This document shows, piece by piece, positions 42,827-54,835 of a stretch of DNA of 64,000 nucleotides; within the stretch, counting starts at the first letter, position 1; the number at the start of each line of letters is the position of its first letter. The position numbers and the translations under genes were made by a program. The notes beneath the pieces are model-generated. The model was not told the DNA's origin. It searched no databases and saw nothing but the letters and a program-made list of their open reading frames with translations. Source of the stretch: Dendrophyllia cribrosa (Eukaryota; Cnidaria; Anthozoa; Scleractinia; Dendrophylliidae). The DNA lies in contig JAJLRJ010000006.1 of the NCBI GenBank assembly GCA_024195265.1, positions 19,600,851-19,664,850 of the forward strand, written 5' to 3'.

Positions 42827-43497
42827 AGGCTGGTTTTCACTAGCGCATAAGCACAAGCATAAGCACAAGCATAAGAGATCCAGAAGCAAGTGACAACTCC
42901 CACGACATAAGCATAAGCATAAGAAGAACGAACACGTTCCATTCTTCTTGTGCTTATGCTATGCTTGTGTCACATTTATGTCAAGTGAGAACGGGGATGA
43001 AATAAGCACAAGCATACAGCTATTTCAATTTAGGTTGTCGGATGACAGCTTCAAGTGTACGCAACGAGACCGCAAGTTACTATGGGTAGTTGTAACTTGG
43101 TCTTAGCAGTTCGCGTTTTTTAGTTTGTTAGTGCAACGAGTGAGGTGGATGTTAGCACCATAAATGTTTGCCTTCGCTGTATGGACGAGACATTTTAATT
43201 TGCTTTGGTCAATTTATCGTATTCATAAAAATCCCAAAGTACCTTGCGGTCTCGTTGCGTACGCTTGAAGCTCTCACCCGACAACCTAAATTGAAATAGC
43301 TGTAAGCACAAGGCGGTCAACCAAATCATCCGTCATCTTTGATTCGGATCTCACAGCCGAGGAAAGCTGGTATCGAGAATTTCGTTCATACTGCGCTTGC
43401 GTATGTCTTTATGCTTATGTTCTGGCGTTCTCACTTGCTTTTCGGCCGATTATGCTTATGCTTATGCTTGTGCTTATGCGCTAGTGAAAACCAGCCT
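42827..43497. mobile_element. 671-bp MITE with TTA duplication and AAGCAT/AAGCAC repeats
   Basis: TIR AGGCTGGTTTTCACTAGCGC continuing into ATAAGCACAAGCATAAGC, inverted at 43460-43497; TTA flanks at 42824-42826 and 43498-43500. Trinucleotide TTA duplication is typical of PIF/Harbinger. It contains a second element. Confidence 0.85.
43017..43302. mobile_element. 286-bp nested MITE (CAGCTATTTCAATTTAGG ends)
   Basis: TIRs of about 55-60 bp, TA on both sides (43015-43016, 43303-43304), inside the larger MITE. It has mariner-like target choice. Confidence 0.8.
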
Positions 43498-43599
43498 TTA
43501 CTGTACATGTTTGAAAATTATGTCGAGCAGAATGGTTTAACCGTTTTCAACAAAAATATGCGTTGCTACTAAAAGGTAGCAACTAGCAAATACAAACCC

Positions 43600-43645
43600 G
43601 GCAACTGATGAGGTTCAAGAGGAGAACCGAAACCACGGTCTTGCC
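43600..43645 (+). ncRNA. Second type I hammerhead ribozyme
   Basis: Stem I GGCAA (43600-43604) pairs TTGCC (43641-43645). Core CTGATGA is at 43605-43611; stem II GGTTC/GAACC has a 7-base loop; core GAAA is at 43629-43632. Stem III is CC/GG with a 2-base loop, and the cleavage site GTC ends at 43640. All stems pair perfectly and all core bases are conserved. The short stem III is the retrozyme/Penelope type. No second copy nearby, so it is not an obvious tandem retrozyme. Confidence 0.85.
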
Positions 43646-44470
43646 TGAATGATATGAAATAGTGGCGTAAACGAAGCGGTCGCCAGACTGTCGAAATTGC
43701 CAACGGAGGTCTTAGTATAAATAGCGAGCTCCGCGCAGCTGTAAAGTGTAGCGAATGGAAGCTAAAATTACAACCTTGACTGAGACAAACTTCAAGTTAT
43801 ATAAATGGACAAGCCCATTCCCATTCCCAGAGTTGCGCACGCGCATTAGAGCCCGATTGCAAATTTGACCACTACGAAACTGCTTTTCTGTGACTACTGC
43901 GCTTGCGCAGCAGTCACTGTTGCCATCGTGTCAGTTTTCCGAATGTAAGCAACAATAGAATATACTTTGGTGCCAATCATATCCATCTTACGGTCTCTCG
44001 CGAACACTTTGTATCAACGATGATTTGCCGATAGTAACCGTTGACAAACGAAAACCACGGCTGCCTATTCGATCTCTTTAAAGTTATCTTCAAAATATAA
44101 AAAAACTTAGACCTAATTTGCTCCGTTTTAACTTATTTTGAATTTTTAAATATAGAAATCAAATCAATTTCAAAATCATTCAAACTCTTGAACAAGAAAG
44201 ATACTTTCTTTTGAAAAACGTGTACGTGACCTCTTTAATCTCTTTGTTTATGCTAAATGAAACGTGATGCCTTGAAGCTCCGCATGATTTTACGGATAAC
44301 AAATTATAGCGCAATGCAGTTTCATTCTTTCCTTCGTCGCTTTCATAACAGAAAAGAAAAATCGTCATCCAAACAAAACAATTCATCGCTTTTTAGTTAT
44401 TTCAAATTATTACTTTATGGCTGATTACTCATGCGCGAAGCGGTATGAGGTAACGTTTACCCTCCGTTTT
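43646..44470. other. No gene seen
   Basis: No supported coding sequence; the 44180-44386 leftward frame is unassigned. Confidence 0.45.
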
Positions 44471-44476
44471 TTTTTT

Positions 44477-45140
44477 TGGTGTCACATTAGTGCATGCAAA
44501 TTTATGCACGCATATTTTAGTGTACGCGAACTCGCCCCTGCCTCCCCTAGAAAGTTATTTTTGTCCCCTATTGTTATAAAAGGCTTCAGGAAGGTTAAAC
44601 CAATCAGAATCCGTCTACTGCGCACATGTTTGGGGGGGGGGGTGGGGGGGGGGGAGGGAGTAGAGAGAACCGGTTTGTCACTCGGAGAAGACTATCGGAT
44701 TTCAAACAAATATGCCCGCTTCTGTACTCCACACTTAAATTTTTCAGACGTTCGTTTTCCATAACGAAAATGTAAACACGCCTTTTAAGACTTCGAAATG
44801 GAAAGAAAAAGTCCTTTAGAAGATTTGTATGCCTTTGAAGTGGCGGTTAGAGAGCTGAAAGTGATGGAATCTTCCTTTGAGGATCAGCATCCATTTTTCA
44901 CAAAGTAAGGACAACTATCTTTTTTCAAAATTCATACTCGAAGCGCGAAGCGACAGACTTTTCTTATAATTTTCAAGCATTCCTGGAAAACTACGGTAAA
45001 GAAAATAACATTTTCGAATGTCCATTTACTTTGTAAAAAAACATTTCATAGACTGTTTCTTTGTGTTATCAGTTATTTTTGAGAAAAATTTAGAAAACTT
45101 GGCCACATTCGGTCGAGAAAATTATTTGTGCGAGAAATTC
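44477..45140 (+). repeat. Dispersed repeat, copy 2 (matches 7188-8050 and 9572-9612)
   Basis: 44479-44520 matches 9572-9612; 44677-45140 matches 7190-8045 without the 379-bp MITE. A G-rich tract at 44632-44660 separates the parts. Confidence 0.75.
44798..44904 (+). CDS. Intact first-exon-like ORF of the repeated gene, copy 2
   Basis: 36 codons, MERKSPLEDLYAFEVAVREL then KVMESSFEDQHPFFT, ending at an AAA/GTAAGG donor (GT 44905-44906). The acidic helical pattern is conserved in copy 1 where it is broken by a MITE and a stop. Downstream exons not identified. Confidence 0.45.
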
Positions 45141-45519
45141 TTCGATATGTGCCTTGCAACATAGCTCTTGTCCGAGTTCTTGCCAGCTACAAATTGTCAT
45201 GGAAAGAGGAAAAAGTATCAGTCGATTAAAAAAAAAAAACCAGATATAAAAGAGTTTTGACAAAAAATAAATGCACCGTTTTGCAAAATACGTATTGTTT
45301 TCTATTCAGCTAAGCTTGCTTTCACACCGCTTCTTTCGTGCACATTTCCTGATATACGCAGAGGTCCAAAATTTTATTCCGCTCTTTCTAGTGTACTGTT
45401 TAATAGTTGATGCGTTAAACCTTGAAGGAAATAGCATTCTATATACACAGGAAAAGTCGGAAATTTTAGAAAACACTAGATATAATGGGGGTGGATTCTT
45501 TCTGGAATAACCCAATGTA

Positions 45520-45760
45520 ATAGAAATAATTCACGGTTTGGGAAGTATTAGACTGGTGTGCGTTTGATCGAGAATCAATAAATTAAATATTCAAAGCGAG
45601 TACGGAAAAATTGGTAGCTTCAATCAACATGTCTTGAGTGATAGTGCGATGTGTGTCACGCAAAATTCGTTGAGGGGGGAGGAGTACGTGACCCGTTTAA
45701 AACAAACTATAAAACTTTCTTACGCAAGTGCATGAGTACAGGCTACTGGTAGCCTCTTGT
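45520..45760 (+). repeat. Dispersed repeat (matches 9335-9556)
   Basis: Same AAATTGGTAGCTTCAATCAA block and flanks as at 9410. Confidence 0.7.
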
Positions 45761-46470
45761 TAAATAATATGATGTCCCTTTGCAGTCTATGTTTTAGTTT
45801 CTGTTCTCTCAAGTTTGCCTTTGCGATTACTCGAAAAAAATTTCCAGTTTCGTTTCCGTCCGGTTCCTTGCCGTTTTCACTAACCAAAATGGCTAGTGAA
45901 AGCTAAAATCTACTTGCCAAAACTGAATTTTTAGTTAACTGTCTACTGAGTTGGCTACCGTTAGTCTCAAGCCCTGTTAATTTTACAACATTTACTTCTC
46001 ACAGCTTTCATATTTTGTTTCTAACCGGTCAGATGAAAGGTTGCCTGAGTAATTTTCAGCTTTTTGGTCGGTACTGTATTTACATAAAAGCCTCGTATGA
46101 GGAAAACTGAGTTAAATCTTGACTCTTCGGAGGATAATTGAGCCTCTTCGGAGGTTATCCACAGAACCGCATATATAGGACAATTCTACATTTCGCATTT
46201 CTCACCTTATATATCTTAGCAGTAGTCACATGCGCCTGTTGGGCGAGTATTTTTATATTTGGCCGCTACGCCCAAGTAACTAATAGATCGGCGTCGAATT
46301 ATATATTTTAATTGGGGCTCAAAATAAACCCATTTAACCAGATCAAGCTAAAGATGGCATGTACTCCAATCCAGTATTCTTCATATGTTGTAACAAATTA
46401 ACTATTTGTTCCAATCTCATGGTTACATTATGGTTACATTTATGTGCAATATTCTGAGGAGCAAACTTAC
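45761..46470. other. No exon recognised
   Basis: Expected 3' exons of the cathepsin-like gene (Cys peptidase His/Asn region) were looked for on the minus strand and not found. Confidence 0.45.
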
Positions 46471-46615
46471 GGACTGTGCCAACACATGTGCGTTTGCTGC
46501 TTTGTAAAATCTGGGCACTCCGTAGCCACTGGGACATTGTGAGATGACTGAACCATTAAATCTGCACTGTCCAGTTTTTGCTGTGTATGCACCATAGCAT
46601 TGTTCCGTCAGAAGA
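46471..46615 (-). CDS. Cathepsin B-like (C1A) peptidase, internal exon
   Basis: 145 bp, with acceptor AG (46616-46617) and donor GTAAGT (from 46470 leftward). It encodes LLTEQCYGAYTAKTGQC, then SQCPSGYGVPRFYKA. The TE.CY and paired cysteines match the segment after the occluding region in cathepsin B/TINAG-type proteins. The upstream exon at 47253 ends in phase 2 and this exon completes its split Gly codon, so the splice is consistent. Lysosomal or secreted cysteine peptidase (or inactive TINAG-like relative); the catalytic Cys and His exons are not in view. Confidence 0.75.
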
Positions 46616-46656
46616 CTAAAGTTAATGACAAATACAAGCAAAGTAAGTAAGAATAA

Positions 46657-46775
46657 GGCCTGGTTCAAACGTCGATTTCCACATTGCCGAATCTAATGCA
46701 AATGAACAAGAAAAATAGATTTTGCTCATTTGCATTAGATTCGGCACATGTGAAGTTCGATGTTTGAACTGGGCC
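46657..46775. mobile_element. 119-bp palindromic MITE in the peptidase intron
   Basis: GGCCTGGTTCAAACGTCG and GCCGAATCTAATGCAAATGA are inverted over almost the whole length, flanked by TAA and TTA. Confidence 0.8.
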
Positions 46776-46950
46776 TTAAGAGCCGTTGTCAGTAACTATC
46801 GAGAATCCGGCGACAACAGAAAAAAAGTCGAATTTTTTTATTTGCCCGAAAAGACTCTTATAGTAAACTATTTTCAGAAATGATATTCAAAAGTTCCAGC
46901 GAATTTTTAACTAAGATATTCCTTTTAATCCTTGTTGTTATTAGCACTAT
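46776..46950 (+). mobile_element. Diverged solo end of the TTAA foldback family
   Basis: TTAA followed by GAGCCGTTGTCAGTAACTAT then CGAGAATCC, matching the terminus of the 17141-21706 element with substitutions, and similarity continues (TTATTTGCCCGAAAAGACTC). No partner end found. Confidence 0.65.
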
Positions 46951-47252
46951 AATTGTAATTTTCCCTCACTTTTGTTTTTGATGTTTGTTTGCTATTGGCA
47001 TATTTAAAATAATTTTTTCTTGTTATTAGTAGCCCATTGCAATTCTTGAATATTCTATCATTTTCATGCTGTAATATTATAATTATTAGTAATCAATATT
47101 CTAGATTATTGATGAAACATGTCGTTAAAACATTATGAAAACTGCGTTCACTTTCTTATTAAGATTCTCTCATGTCTGCTGGTTTTACAGAAATATAATT
47201 TACTGCTGTAAGCATTAAACTGCTACAATAGTTGTTGTTACTATAAACTCAC

Positions 47253-47400
47253 CCAACTTGAGTCATGTACTGCCATGCCTTTATGGGCCAGCCACCTTTA
47301 CAACCTTCGTTTACTGTGTTACAGTCAACAAGTTGTTGTGACGATAGTACCACATCAATCGCATTGTTACTCACAATGGCAAACCTGTCAGACAGTACTT
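47253..47400 (-). CDS. Cathepsin B-like (C1A) peptidase, internal exon
   Basis: 148 bp, acceptor TTTTGCAG on the minus strand (AG at 47401-47402) and donor GTGAGT (47252 leftward). It encodes VLSDRFAIVSNNAIDVVLSS, QQLVDCNTVNEGCKGGWP and AWQYMTQVG. SDR, LS.Q.LVDC and GC.GG.P..AW are hallmark positions of cathepsin B-type C1A peptidases. The 637-bp intron to the next exon holds two transposon insertions. Upstream exons (active-site Cys) should lie beyond 47400 but were not found before the pogo element. Confidence 0.82.
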
Positions 47401-47449
47401 CTGCAAAACAAATAAAACATGGCTTTATAAGGAATTAAGGTTACACTGA

Positions 47450-48090
47450 AGGAGATTGACCGTGTTGCGCATAAGGTTCAGGCCCGTAAGCACTCAGTTT
47501 TAATACAAAGTATATATCAACTTAAGGTGACTCGCTCGAAACGCAATTTCCCAACGGCAAACTTTTGGTCATAATTTCTTTGATTTTTACTCTATTGCAA
47601 TAATTATTTTTGTATCTCCTAGTTAAATGAAGCATGGATTAATAAATATGAACCGATTTTCTTCGAAATAAATACAGGAGCCAAAATCTGGATTTGCGCA
47701 AACCCCTCATTTCATATTGAGGCCCTCCTAGGAAAAAAATTGGTCCGTTTTATTTGGCTCAAAATTTGCGAATCGACTTCCTTTGATATAGTCTAGAATG
47801 TGGCCAAGTTACAAAAAAAAAATCGTTGGAACAGAAACGCTGCAACAGAAATGCCGTCAACTTAGGAGCTTATTTCCACCCGAGGTGAAATAAATATTTA
47901 TTGTGCCTCAAAAAATAATAATCATGGACACTTAACACCAATAATATGTTTTATAGGCATGCGTTATACCTTATAGCAAGTTCGATTAATTGCGAATGCT
48001 ACAAACCATTAAAATTTACTGATTTAGTCTAGACCAACACACATGGCGAAAACGCGCTAAATATGTAATATTGCTCTCCTCTTAAACTTC
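47450..48090. other. Repeat-like, no gene
   Basis: Sequence at 47530-47830 looks like a dispersed repeat (no internal partner in this window); no exon recognised. Confidence 0.4.
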
Positions 48091-48093
48091 GAA

Positions 48094-49464
48094 GTGAAAG
48101 CTAGCACATATAATCCGTGGAACAACCAAGGGCATAAATTTTTAAATTCAAATTACAAATCGAAAAAGGCAGGAGCTGGACGGCATGCAGCTTTTCCGGA
48201 CGTGGAGAAGAGATTATTTGAGGAATTCCAGGAATTACGTGGGAAAGGTGTCAAGGTTAAGCAATGGTGGTTCCGAAGTCGATGCAAACAGTTAATGGCG
48301 GAGCTGCATCCAGGAGTGGAATTCAAAATGGTAAACCACTGGTTTGATCGCTTTAAATCACGCTATGATATCAGCTTGCGGCGCCCAACAAATGCTGCAC
48401 AGAAACAGTCTGAAACACTGCGTATACCTCTTTCAACAATTTCACAGATATCTCGGAAGAACGGCCACAGTTAAAGCAACTGAGCTGAAGGGTGTCCAAG
48501 AAGGTATTGTTGGTCCCTCGGAATTACGCGATATAGCGAATATGGATCAAACACCTCTGCATTTCTGATCCAACACCAAGGTTGCTACTTATGCAGAAAA
48601 AGGAGAAAAGTTAGTATGGACTCGGACGACACGTGAAGGCCATGATAAGAGACAGTGTACCGTGCAATTGACCATATTTGCCGATGGCGAGCCTCGCATC
48701 AAACCCTTGTTGATCTTTCAGGGCACAGGACAAAGAATTCCAGACAGAGAAAAGAGGCAGTATGATCCAAGAGTCGTGGTCAACTTCCAATAGAACGCGT
48801 GGTGCAACGAGGAAATGATGGCCTTCTGGCTCAGAAATATGTGGAAGAAGCCAAACATGTTTGGTCAACCACGCGATAGACTTCTTACCTATGATACGCA
48901 TAGAGCTCAAACAACAGAGAGGGTAAAGACCATTCTGACGCAAGAGTGCCAGACGACATTGGGGCTTGTACCTCCGGGCGCAATGAGCAAGGTTCAACGA
49001 CTCGATGTTACATTTAATGCGGAATTTAAGAAAAGTGTTGACAGACTAGCCACGGAAAACTTGTCCGCAAATCCAGAGCGCTTTATGACGGGAAAAAGTG
49101 ACTGCTGGTGATCGGCGCGTGCTTTTCACGAAATGGGTGGCAAGAGACCTCGCGCCGACTGAAAGACACAGTTATCCCTTCATTTGTAAAATGTGGAATT
49201 TCACTACCCATTTCCGGTAGCAGGGACAGTGAAATAAATATCGATGGTTTACCGGACTACCGCATGGGTGAATCAGCCGATATAGAGGAGATCGAGTTCT
49301 TCACTGACTCAGAGGAGGAAAGCCAAACTGCTTCGATTGTACTGCATGACGCACCGCTGCGTTTTAGTCTGTACCCCGTACCGGTATCTCAGTGTCATTT
49401 AATTGGAAGAAACACGTTCATGTTAATCGACGAAAACTATATAGAGTTTTCAATTTCAATTTGA
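48094..49464 (+). pseudogene. pogo/Tigger-type transposase, decayed
   Basis: Pieces in different frames. 48094-48474: CENP-B/Tc5-type helix-turn-helix (AGAGRHAAFPDVEKRLFEEF, VNHWFDRFKSRYDISLRR). 48530-48568: first catalytic Asp in NMDQTPL. About 48610-48790: WTRTTREGHDKRQCTVQLTI and FQGTGQRIPD. 48815-49111: second Asp LLTYDTHRAQTT and third Asp QRLDVTFNAEFKK. All three DDE/D-motif acids remain, but there are frameshifts and a TAG at about 48792. A GGGGGTCGCTACTTTCGGGG-type repeat at 49684-49745 may be its right end. Confidence 0.85.
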
Positions 49465-49749
49465 AGAAACGTTCCTGTTGTTTATACGAAATTACGGTAT
49501 ACCGGTTTAGTTCTTACATCGCTACATCAGTGAACTAATGTCAAGGACGAATGGTGGCATAAAGCTTCCCCTTGTTGTAAATTAAAGTGCCTTATCGTGA
49601 ACAATTTGTGACACTGCACAAACATATTATTGTACATTAAAAGTTTGACAAATTAAAGGTATATACAATTTAAAAAAACTTGGTCTCGCTACTCTCGGGG
49701 GGGTCGCTACTTTCGGGGGATCGTTACTATCGGAACTCTGCGGTAATTA

Positions 49750-50870
49750 GTTGCATGATTTTAAGCAGAAATTGGGCTCCATTTAAGCCCGGTTTCTGTG
49801 ATTTTTGAAATTTCCTTTAGTTTTAATTAAAAGTAATTAGCATGAACACAAAATGGATCAGATATAGACTACGAGCAGTCTCTCTTTCCCAGCATAGTCC
49901 GTCGAGCGAGAAACGAAAAAACATTAGCGAACGGATAATGGCTGCGCGAAACTGGGGGAGAGGCAGGCGTGAGACTGCTCGAAGTCTAGATCAGATAGAA
50001 AACCATGTGCAATCTTCAATCAATTATTTAATTTAATTTTGTTTTGAAAATAGATATAAAAATTCCCTGACATGGCTCATTTGGAGGTTTTGAATTACAA
50101 TATTATTGACAACACCAGAAAACTAATAATTATTTCTGATAAGGTTTCTCTCAAGTCATAATGGAATCTCAGTTCCCGGGTTGATATACGCGCAGTCGAT
50201 ATCTAAACCATCAGACCAATATAGGATCCAATTCTTTTAGCCTTGGGGCGTCCTTATATCAAATTGGTCAACTGAAATAATTACATTAAGAAAACACCTG
50301 AGTATCATTGCGTTAATAGCTTGAAAATATTTAATATTATGCAATGTGCACGTGGTAATTAAAAGACTTAAGAACGGTCAAAATTTAGCAATAAATCTCG
50401 CTGTAGAATCACGACAAACTAACGTCACATTATGATTAAAACCATAAGTAAATTGTTGCTTACCGAAATTCACAGGTTTTGATTATTAATTTTATCGAGA
50501 ATTTCGCTCTAACTCGTCTTCTACGACCTTGATCACAACTCACAAGGGGTTTTAACTTGAACTGAAACACGAGCTATATGTTTGCCCAACTAATGCACTT
50601 ATCACGGTAAAGTCAATCAAATCAGAAAATATTTCACAGCTGTGACATGGCTCCCCTAAATTAATTCCTTAATTTACTTCAATTTGTACTATCTTATTTT
50701 CAAATGATAAAGGAAATTGTCTAATTTTTTGGCTTTTTTATTGTTTATAGGTCCATAGCCCATTTATACTGGGTCCTCATGTATTTCTTTTGTGATGGCT
50801 CCTTGACAGGGATTCCCTGGTCTTTACTCATCTTGTGTAGACATTAACAACACCAGCTTGTCAATCGGTC
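49750..50870. other. No gene seen
   Basis: AT-rich, no supported feature. Confidence 0.45.
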
Positions 50871-50879
50871 TCTCCAATG

Positions 50880-52512
50880 TTGACAGTGGCTGGTTTCTCT
50901 TTCCGTTTGGTGCTAGGTTCCGACTGCCAACTTCCAACCTCACTTTGCGTACTAATCCATCTTCGTCTGGTAGAACTTCAACAACGCGGCACACTCTCCA
51001 CTGGTTTCTAGGTATGTCATCATTCGCTTGAAGATTTTTCCTTGGGCAGGTTCACTTCTGCCGTTCCTGCAAAGAAAGTAGAGATTCTTTCTTACATCGA
51101 CACCAGAATTCATTGGTTAGGTGCTGTACCCGACGCAACCATTTCCTTGAATAGAGGTAGGCAGACTTGAATACTCCTGGTGGAGGCAAAACAACCATTG
51201 TCTTCAAAGTGAGAAAGTGATTCGGAGCGAGTGCTTCTGCCGAGCCTGGTGATGTGATGCTTTCTGCTGTTAGCAGTCGACTGTTAACCTCTGCCTCTGC
51301 TACACATGAAGGCCCGAAGAGCTTCAACGTTCATTTGCTGGCCGTTTCTTTACAGTCTGAGAGCCACTTCTCACGGTTCGAATTTGGCGATCCCAAATTC
51401 TACCCATGTGGCTGGCAGAGATCTAGAGGGGAGGTTAAATTTAACTTCGATCCAATCACAATTTTCTTTCAACACCTCTGCTTTTATTCGATCTTAATCC
51501 ATTTCAGCTAGCGCTTCCTTTAGTTCTCTTCGTGCTCCAACCAACCGCGCATATGGCGCAAGGGACCACGTCTGCATATGAAGCGGCGAAGGGCATTAAT
51601 GCATGAGTCCGTCTCCAAGGAGTTGCCCACTTCTAGATGAATTGCTCTTGTGACTAGGCATGTGAATAGGACTCCATACCTCTTGAGTTCTTTGCAAGGG
51701 TGGGTGTTAGCCTATCTGCTGGAAGATTCGCCATTTTCTGTTCATGGACCTTTGCTCTTAGCCTTTTGCAGGTGACGCATTCGTGGATCAGCCTGGAGAC
51801 CATTCTGCCACCGCCTATGATGCAGTAGCCAGAGGAACGGATCTTGTTAAGGGTAATCCCCTTTTCTAGATGTAGAGGTTTTTCATGGTAGTGTCGAGCT
51901 AGAAGCTTAAGCTTGCTTATGTGTCCTTGTCCTGGCAGGACAACGGGATGCTTTATGCCTTGAGATACGCTTGCTTGTTTGATGCGTCCACTAATTCTCA
52001 CTAGATTGTTCCGATCTTGGAATGGATCTAGACGGGAGAATGGACTTGCTCCTTTAGCTTCATTCTTTGGGACCACGTTCTTTAGTTTACTGAATTCTTC
52101 CTTTAATGCTTCTTTCTGCGCATGTCTTATGATTTCTTGTTCTGCTGCGTTTACCTTTTTTCCACGTAATCGAGTTATACTCGCACGCTGCAGATCTTGT
52201 CTTCACTCCTTCCGTAATCATCTTTTTTTCCACGAGCTCGATTCAGTAGAATCTTTTGATACCGAAAACACACAGCTACAGCGTGTTTTGCTCTGAACCA
52301 GCTTGAGAAGTATTCCAGGTGTTAAAGCAGGGTCGCGGTTGCACCGCGACCCTGTAACGCTAGTAGCTAAGGATGATGCTTTCTTTATTTCCTTGTCATT
52401 AAGCTGGAGTGGTTCCGGTTCACTCTTATCGAAGTCCTTCCAGCTACCGTGGTGGTCCCCGTAACCATTTTGAGGATCATAGGAGGTTTTTGGGACTCAG
52501 ACCATGAGAAGC
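50880..52512 (-). pseudogene. BEL/Pao integrase region
   Basis: 51654-52076 minus holds the zinc-binding N-terminal part (LPGQGHISKLKLLARHYHEK, CVTCKRLRAKVHEQKMANLP). 51052-51327 holds EAEVNSRLLTAESI and RVQHLTNEFWCR near the core's C-terminal end. 50880-51010 minus encodes a PRNQWRVCRVVEVLPDEDG segment, the DUF5641-type C-terminal domain. Frames differ between pieces. Confidence 0.8.
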
Positions 52513-52559
52513 ATCGTCAGCAGGGTTGTTGTTGTTGATGACACAAAATTTATTTTCTT

Positions 52560-53186
52560 AACATCTATGCACCAAATGACCAAAAACAACAAATTCAGTT
52601 CCCTAGGGATCTGTCCACTTCAGTAATTAATCAATTTTTAAACGAAAGGGTGTTACTTGGCGGAGATCTAAATTGCGCTCTTAATATAGACAAATGCGGA
52701 GGCCTCTCATTCGAACTCAAAAGAACCGTTATTAAAGAAATAAATGAATTCACAAACACCTTTGAGTTAGTTGACATATGGAGACAAATGCACCCGAACA
52801 TTCCTGGCTTCACCTGGCACAATGCATCCTGCAAAATTAAATGCCGACTAGATTATTTCTTTCCTTCAAAAAATATGCAACACCTGATTACCGATTGCCA
52901 AATAGTCTCAAATATATCTTCAGATCATTCAGCACTCCAACTATCTTTAACTTCTGAAGAGAAAGAAACAAAACGTGGACCAGGCTTCTGGAAATTTAAT
53001 AACTCCCTACTTACTGACAAAGATTACACGGAACACATAACTAAAAGTATCCCGCAATTTATAGCAAAATATCAAAACCTCAACGACAAAGAACTATTTT
53101 GGGAAATGATAAAAATGGAAATCAGAGCTACAACAATTATTTTTGCAAAAAGAAAAGCTAGAGAAAAACGAGATGAAGAAAAATAA
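52560..53186 (+). pseudogene. LINE endonuclease C-terminal part
   Basis: Apurinic-type endonuclease motifs LLGGDLNCALN and SDHSALQLS (catalytic Asp/Asn and His). Then FWKFNNSLLTDKDY, a marker of Tx1/L1-type ORF2. It ends in TAA at 53184-53186 ahead of the RT. Confidence 0.85.
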
Positions 53187-53207
53187 CTTTTACAACAATT
53201 TGGTTAC

Positions 53208-54607
53208 TTGCAAGAACAACTGAGAGTCAAATTTAGTGAAACCACCAAAGCTGAAATAGACCGCGTCAAAGCTAAGCTGTCAAAAATCATTTCAAACAAA
53301 ACGCAAGGCGCAATGGTGCGTAGTAAAGCCAGGTGGTACGAATTTGGAGAAAAAAATAATAAATATTTTTATAATCTGGAAAAGAGGAATCATAAGAAAA
53401 AACATATCATCTCACTTACAAAAGAAAATGGTTCCACATTGTCCGATCCCAAATTAATCCTTGAAGAAGAAGCAAACTTTTATCAAAATCTTTATGACTC
53501 AAAAAATATCAATTCAAACAACGAGATGTTTTCCTTCTTCTTTGAATCTGACGGGCTTGAGACGCTCAGTAAGGGAGAAGCAGAACAATGCGAAGGATCA
53601 ATAACGTTAGACGAATGTGCGAAAGCGATTAAAAATTTTAAAAATGATAAAACTCCAGGATCTGACGGCTTTACTATTGAATTTTGTCGACATTTTTGGC
53701 ACTTGCTTGGAAAATTCTTAGTCGAGAGTTTTAACTATGCTTTTCAAAAAGGAAGTTTATCAATCTCTCAAAAGCTCAGAATTATTTATCTTGTTCCCAA
53801 GAAAGACAAAAACTTAATTTTTTTGAAAAACTGGAGACCAATAACATTGCTAAACACCGATTATAAAATTGCCACAAAAGCCATCGCAATGCGTCTAGAA
53901 AAAGTATTGCCAAAAATTATTCACCCGTGTCAAGCAGGTTATGTAAAAGGAAGATACATCGGAGAATGTATGAGAACTATTTCTGATACAATGTCTTTTA
54001 CAAAACTAAAAAACGTTCCTGGCTCAGCTGTTTTCCTAGATTTTGAAAAAGCTTTCGATTCCATAGAGTGGGCGTATTTGCAAAAATGCTTAGAGGTCTT
54101 TAAATTTGGTCCCGGCTTCGTCATTGGATAAGAGTATTCTACAATGACATCTCAAGTTCTGTGCTCAATAATGGCTTTGCAAGTGAACAGTTTCCGCTTT
54201 TTAGAGGTGTAAGGCAAGGATGCCCTCTATTTGGCCTTCTCTTTATCATAGGCGTAGAAATTCTTGGAAATTCAATTAGACAACCGTCAGAAATAAAAGG
54301 TATTGACATTGAACCGGAAAAAACCATAAAACTTTCCCAGTATGCGGATGACACTACTGTTTTTGTAAAAGACGATAAGTCGATATATAACCTTTTTAAC
54401 CTACTCGATATATTTGAAAAAGCATCTGGCCTTCGGATAAACCAATCGAAATCAGAACTCCTATATTTAGGATCATCGCGTCGACGCAAAGACAAAATCT
54501 TAGATCTTCAAGTCAGTGAAGAACCGATATATGCTTTAGGAGTATTTTTCTCATACAACGAAGATCTCGTAATTAAAAAAAACATTATGACAAACTTGGC
54601 CCTCTAA
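53208..54607 (+). pseudogene. LINE reverse transcriptase, two frames
   Basis: 53208-54131: KTPGSDGFTIEF, LKNWRPITLLNTDYKIATKA, motif A FLDFEKAFDS. 54161-54607: motif B GVRQGCPLFGLLF and motif C QYADDTTVF with both Asp intact. Separated by one frameshift at about 54131. Confidence 0.9.
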
Positions 54608-54835
54608 AAAAAGTGCTAAATATTTGGTCGGCAAGAGACATTTCCACGTTTGGAAAAATATAGTTAAAACACTTGCACTATCAAAATTAACTTTTATCTG
54701 TTGCGTAATGGAGACGCCTCTTTCCTTCACGGAAGAAGTAAATAAGATTATTTTTAGTTTCATATGGAGATACAAACCACCTAAAATAAAATAAAAACGA
54801 CAATTATAAAAAGCAAAGAAGAAGGAGGACTTAAC

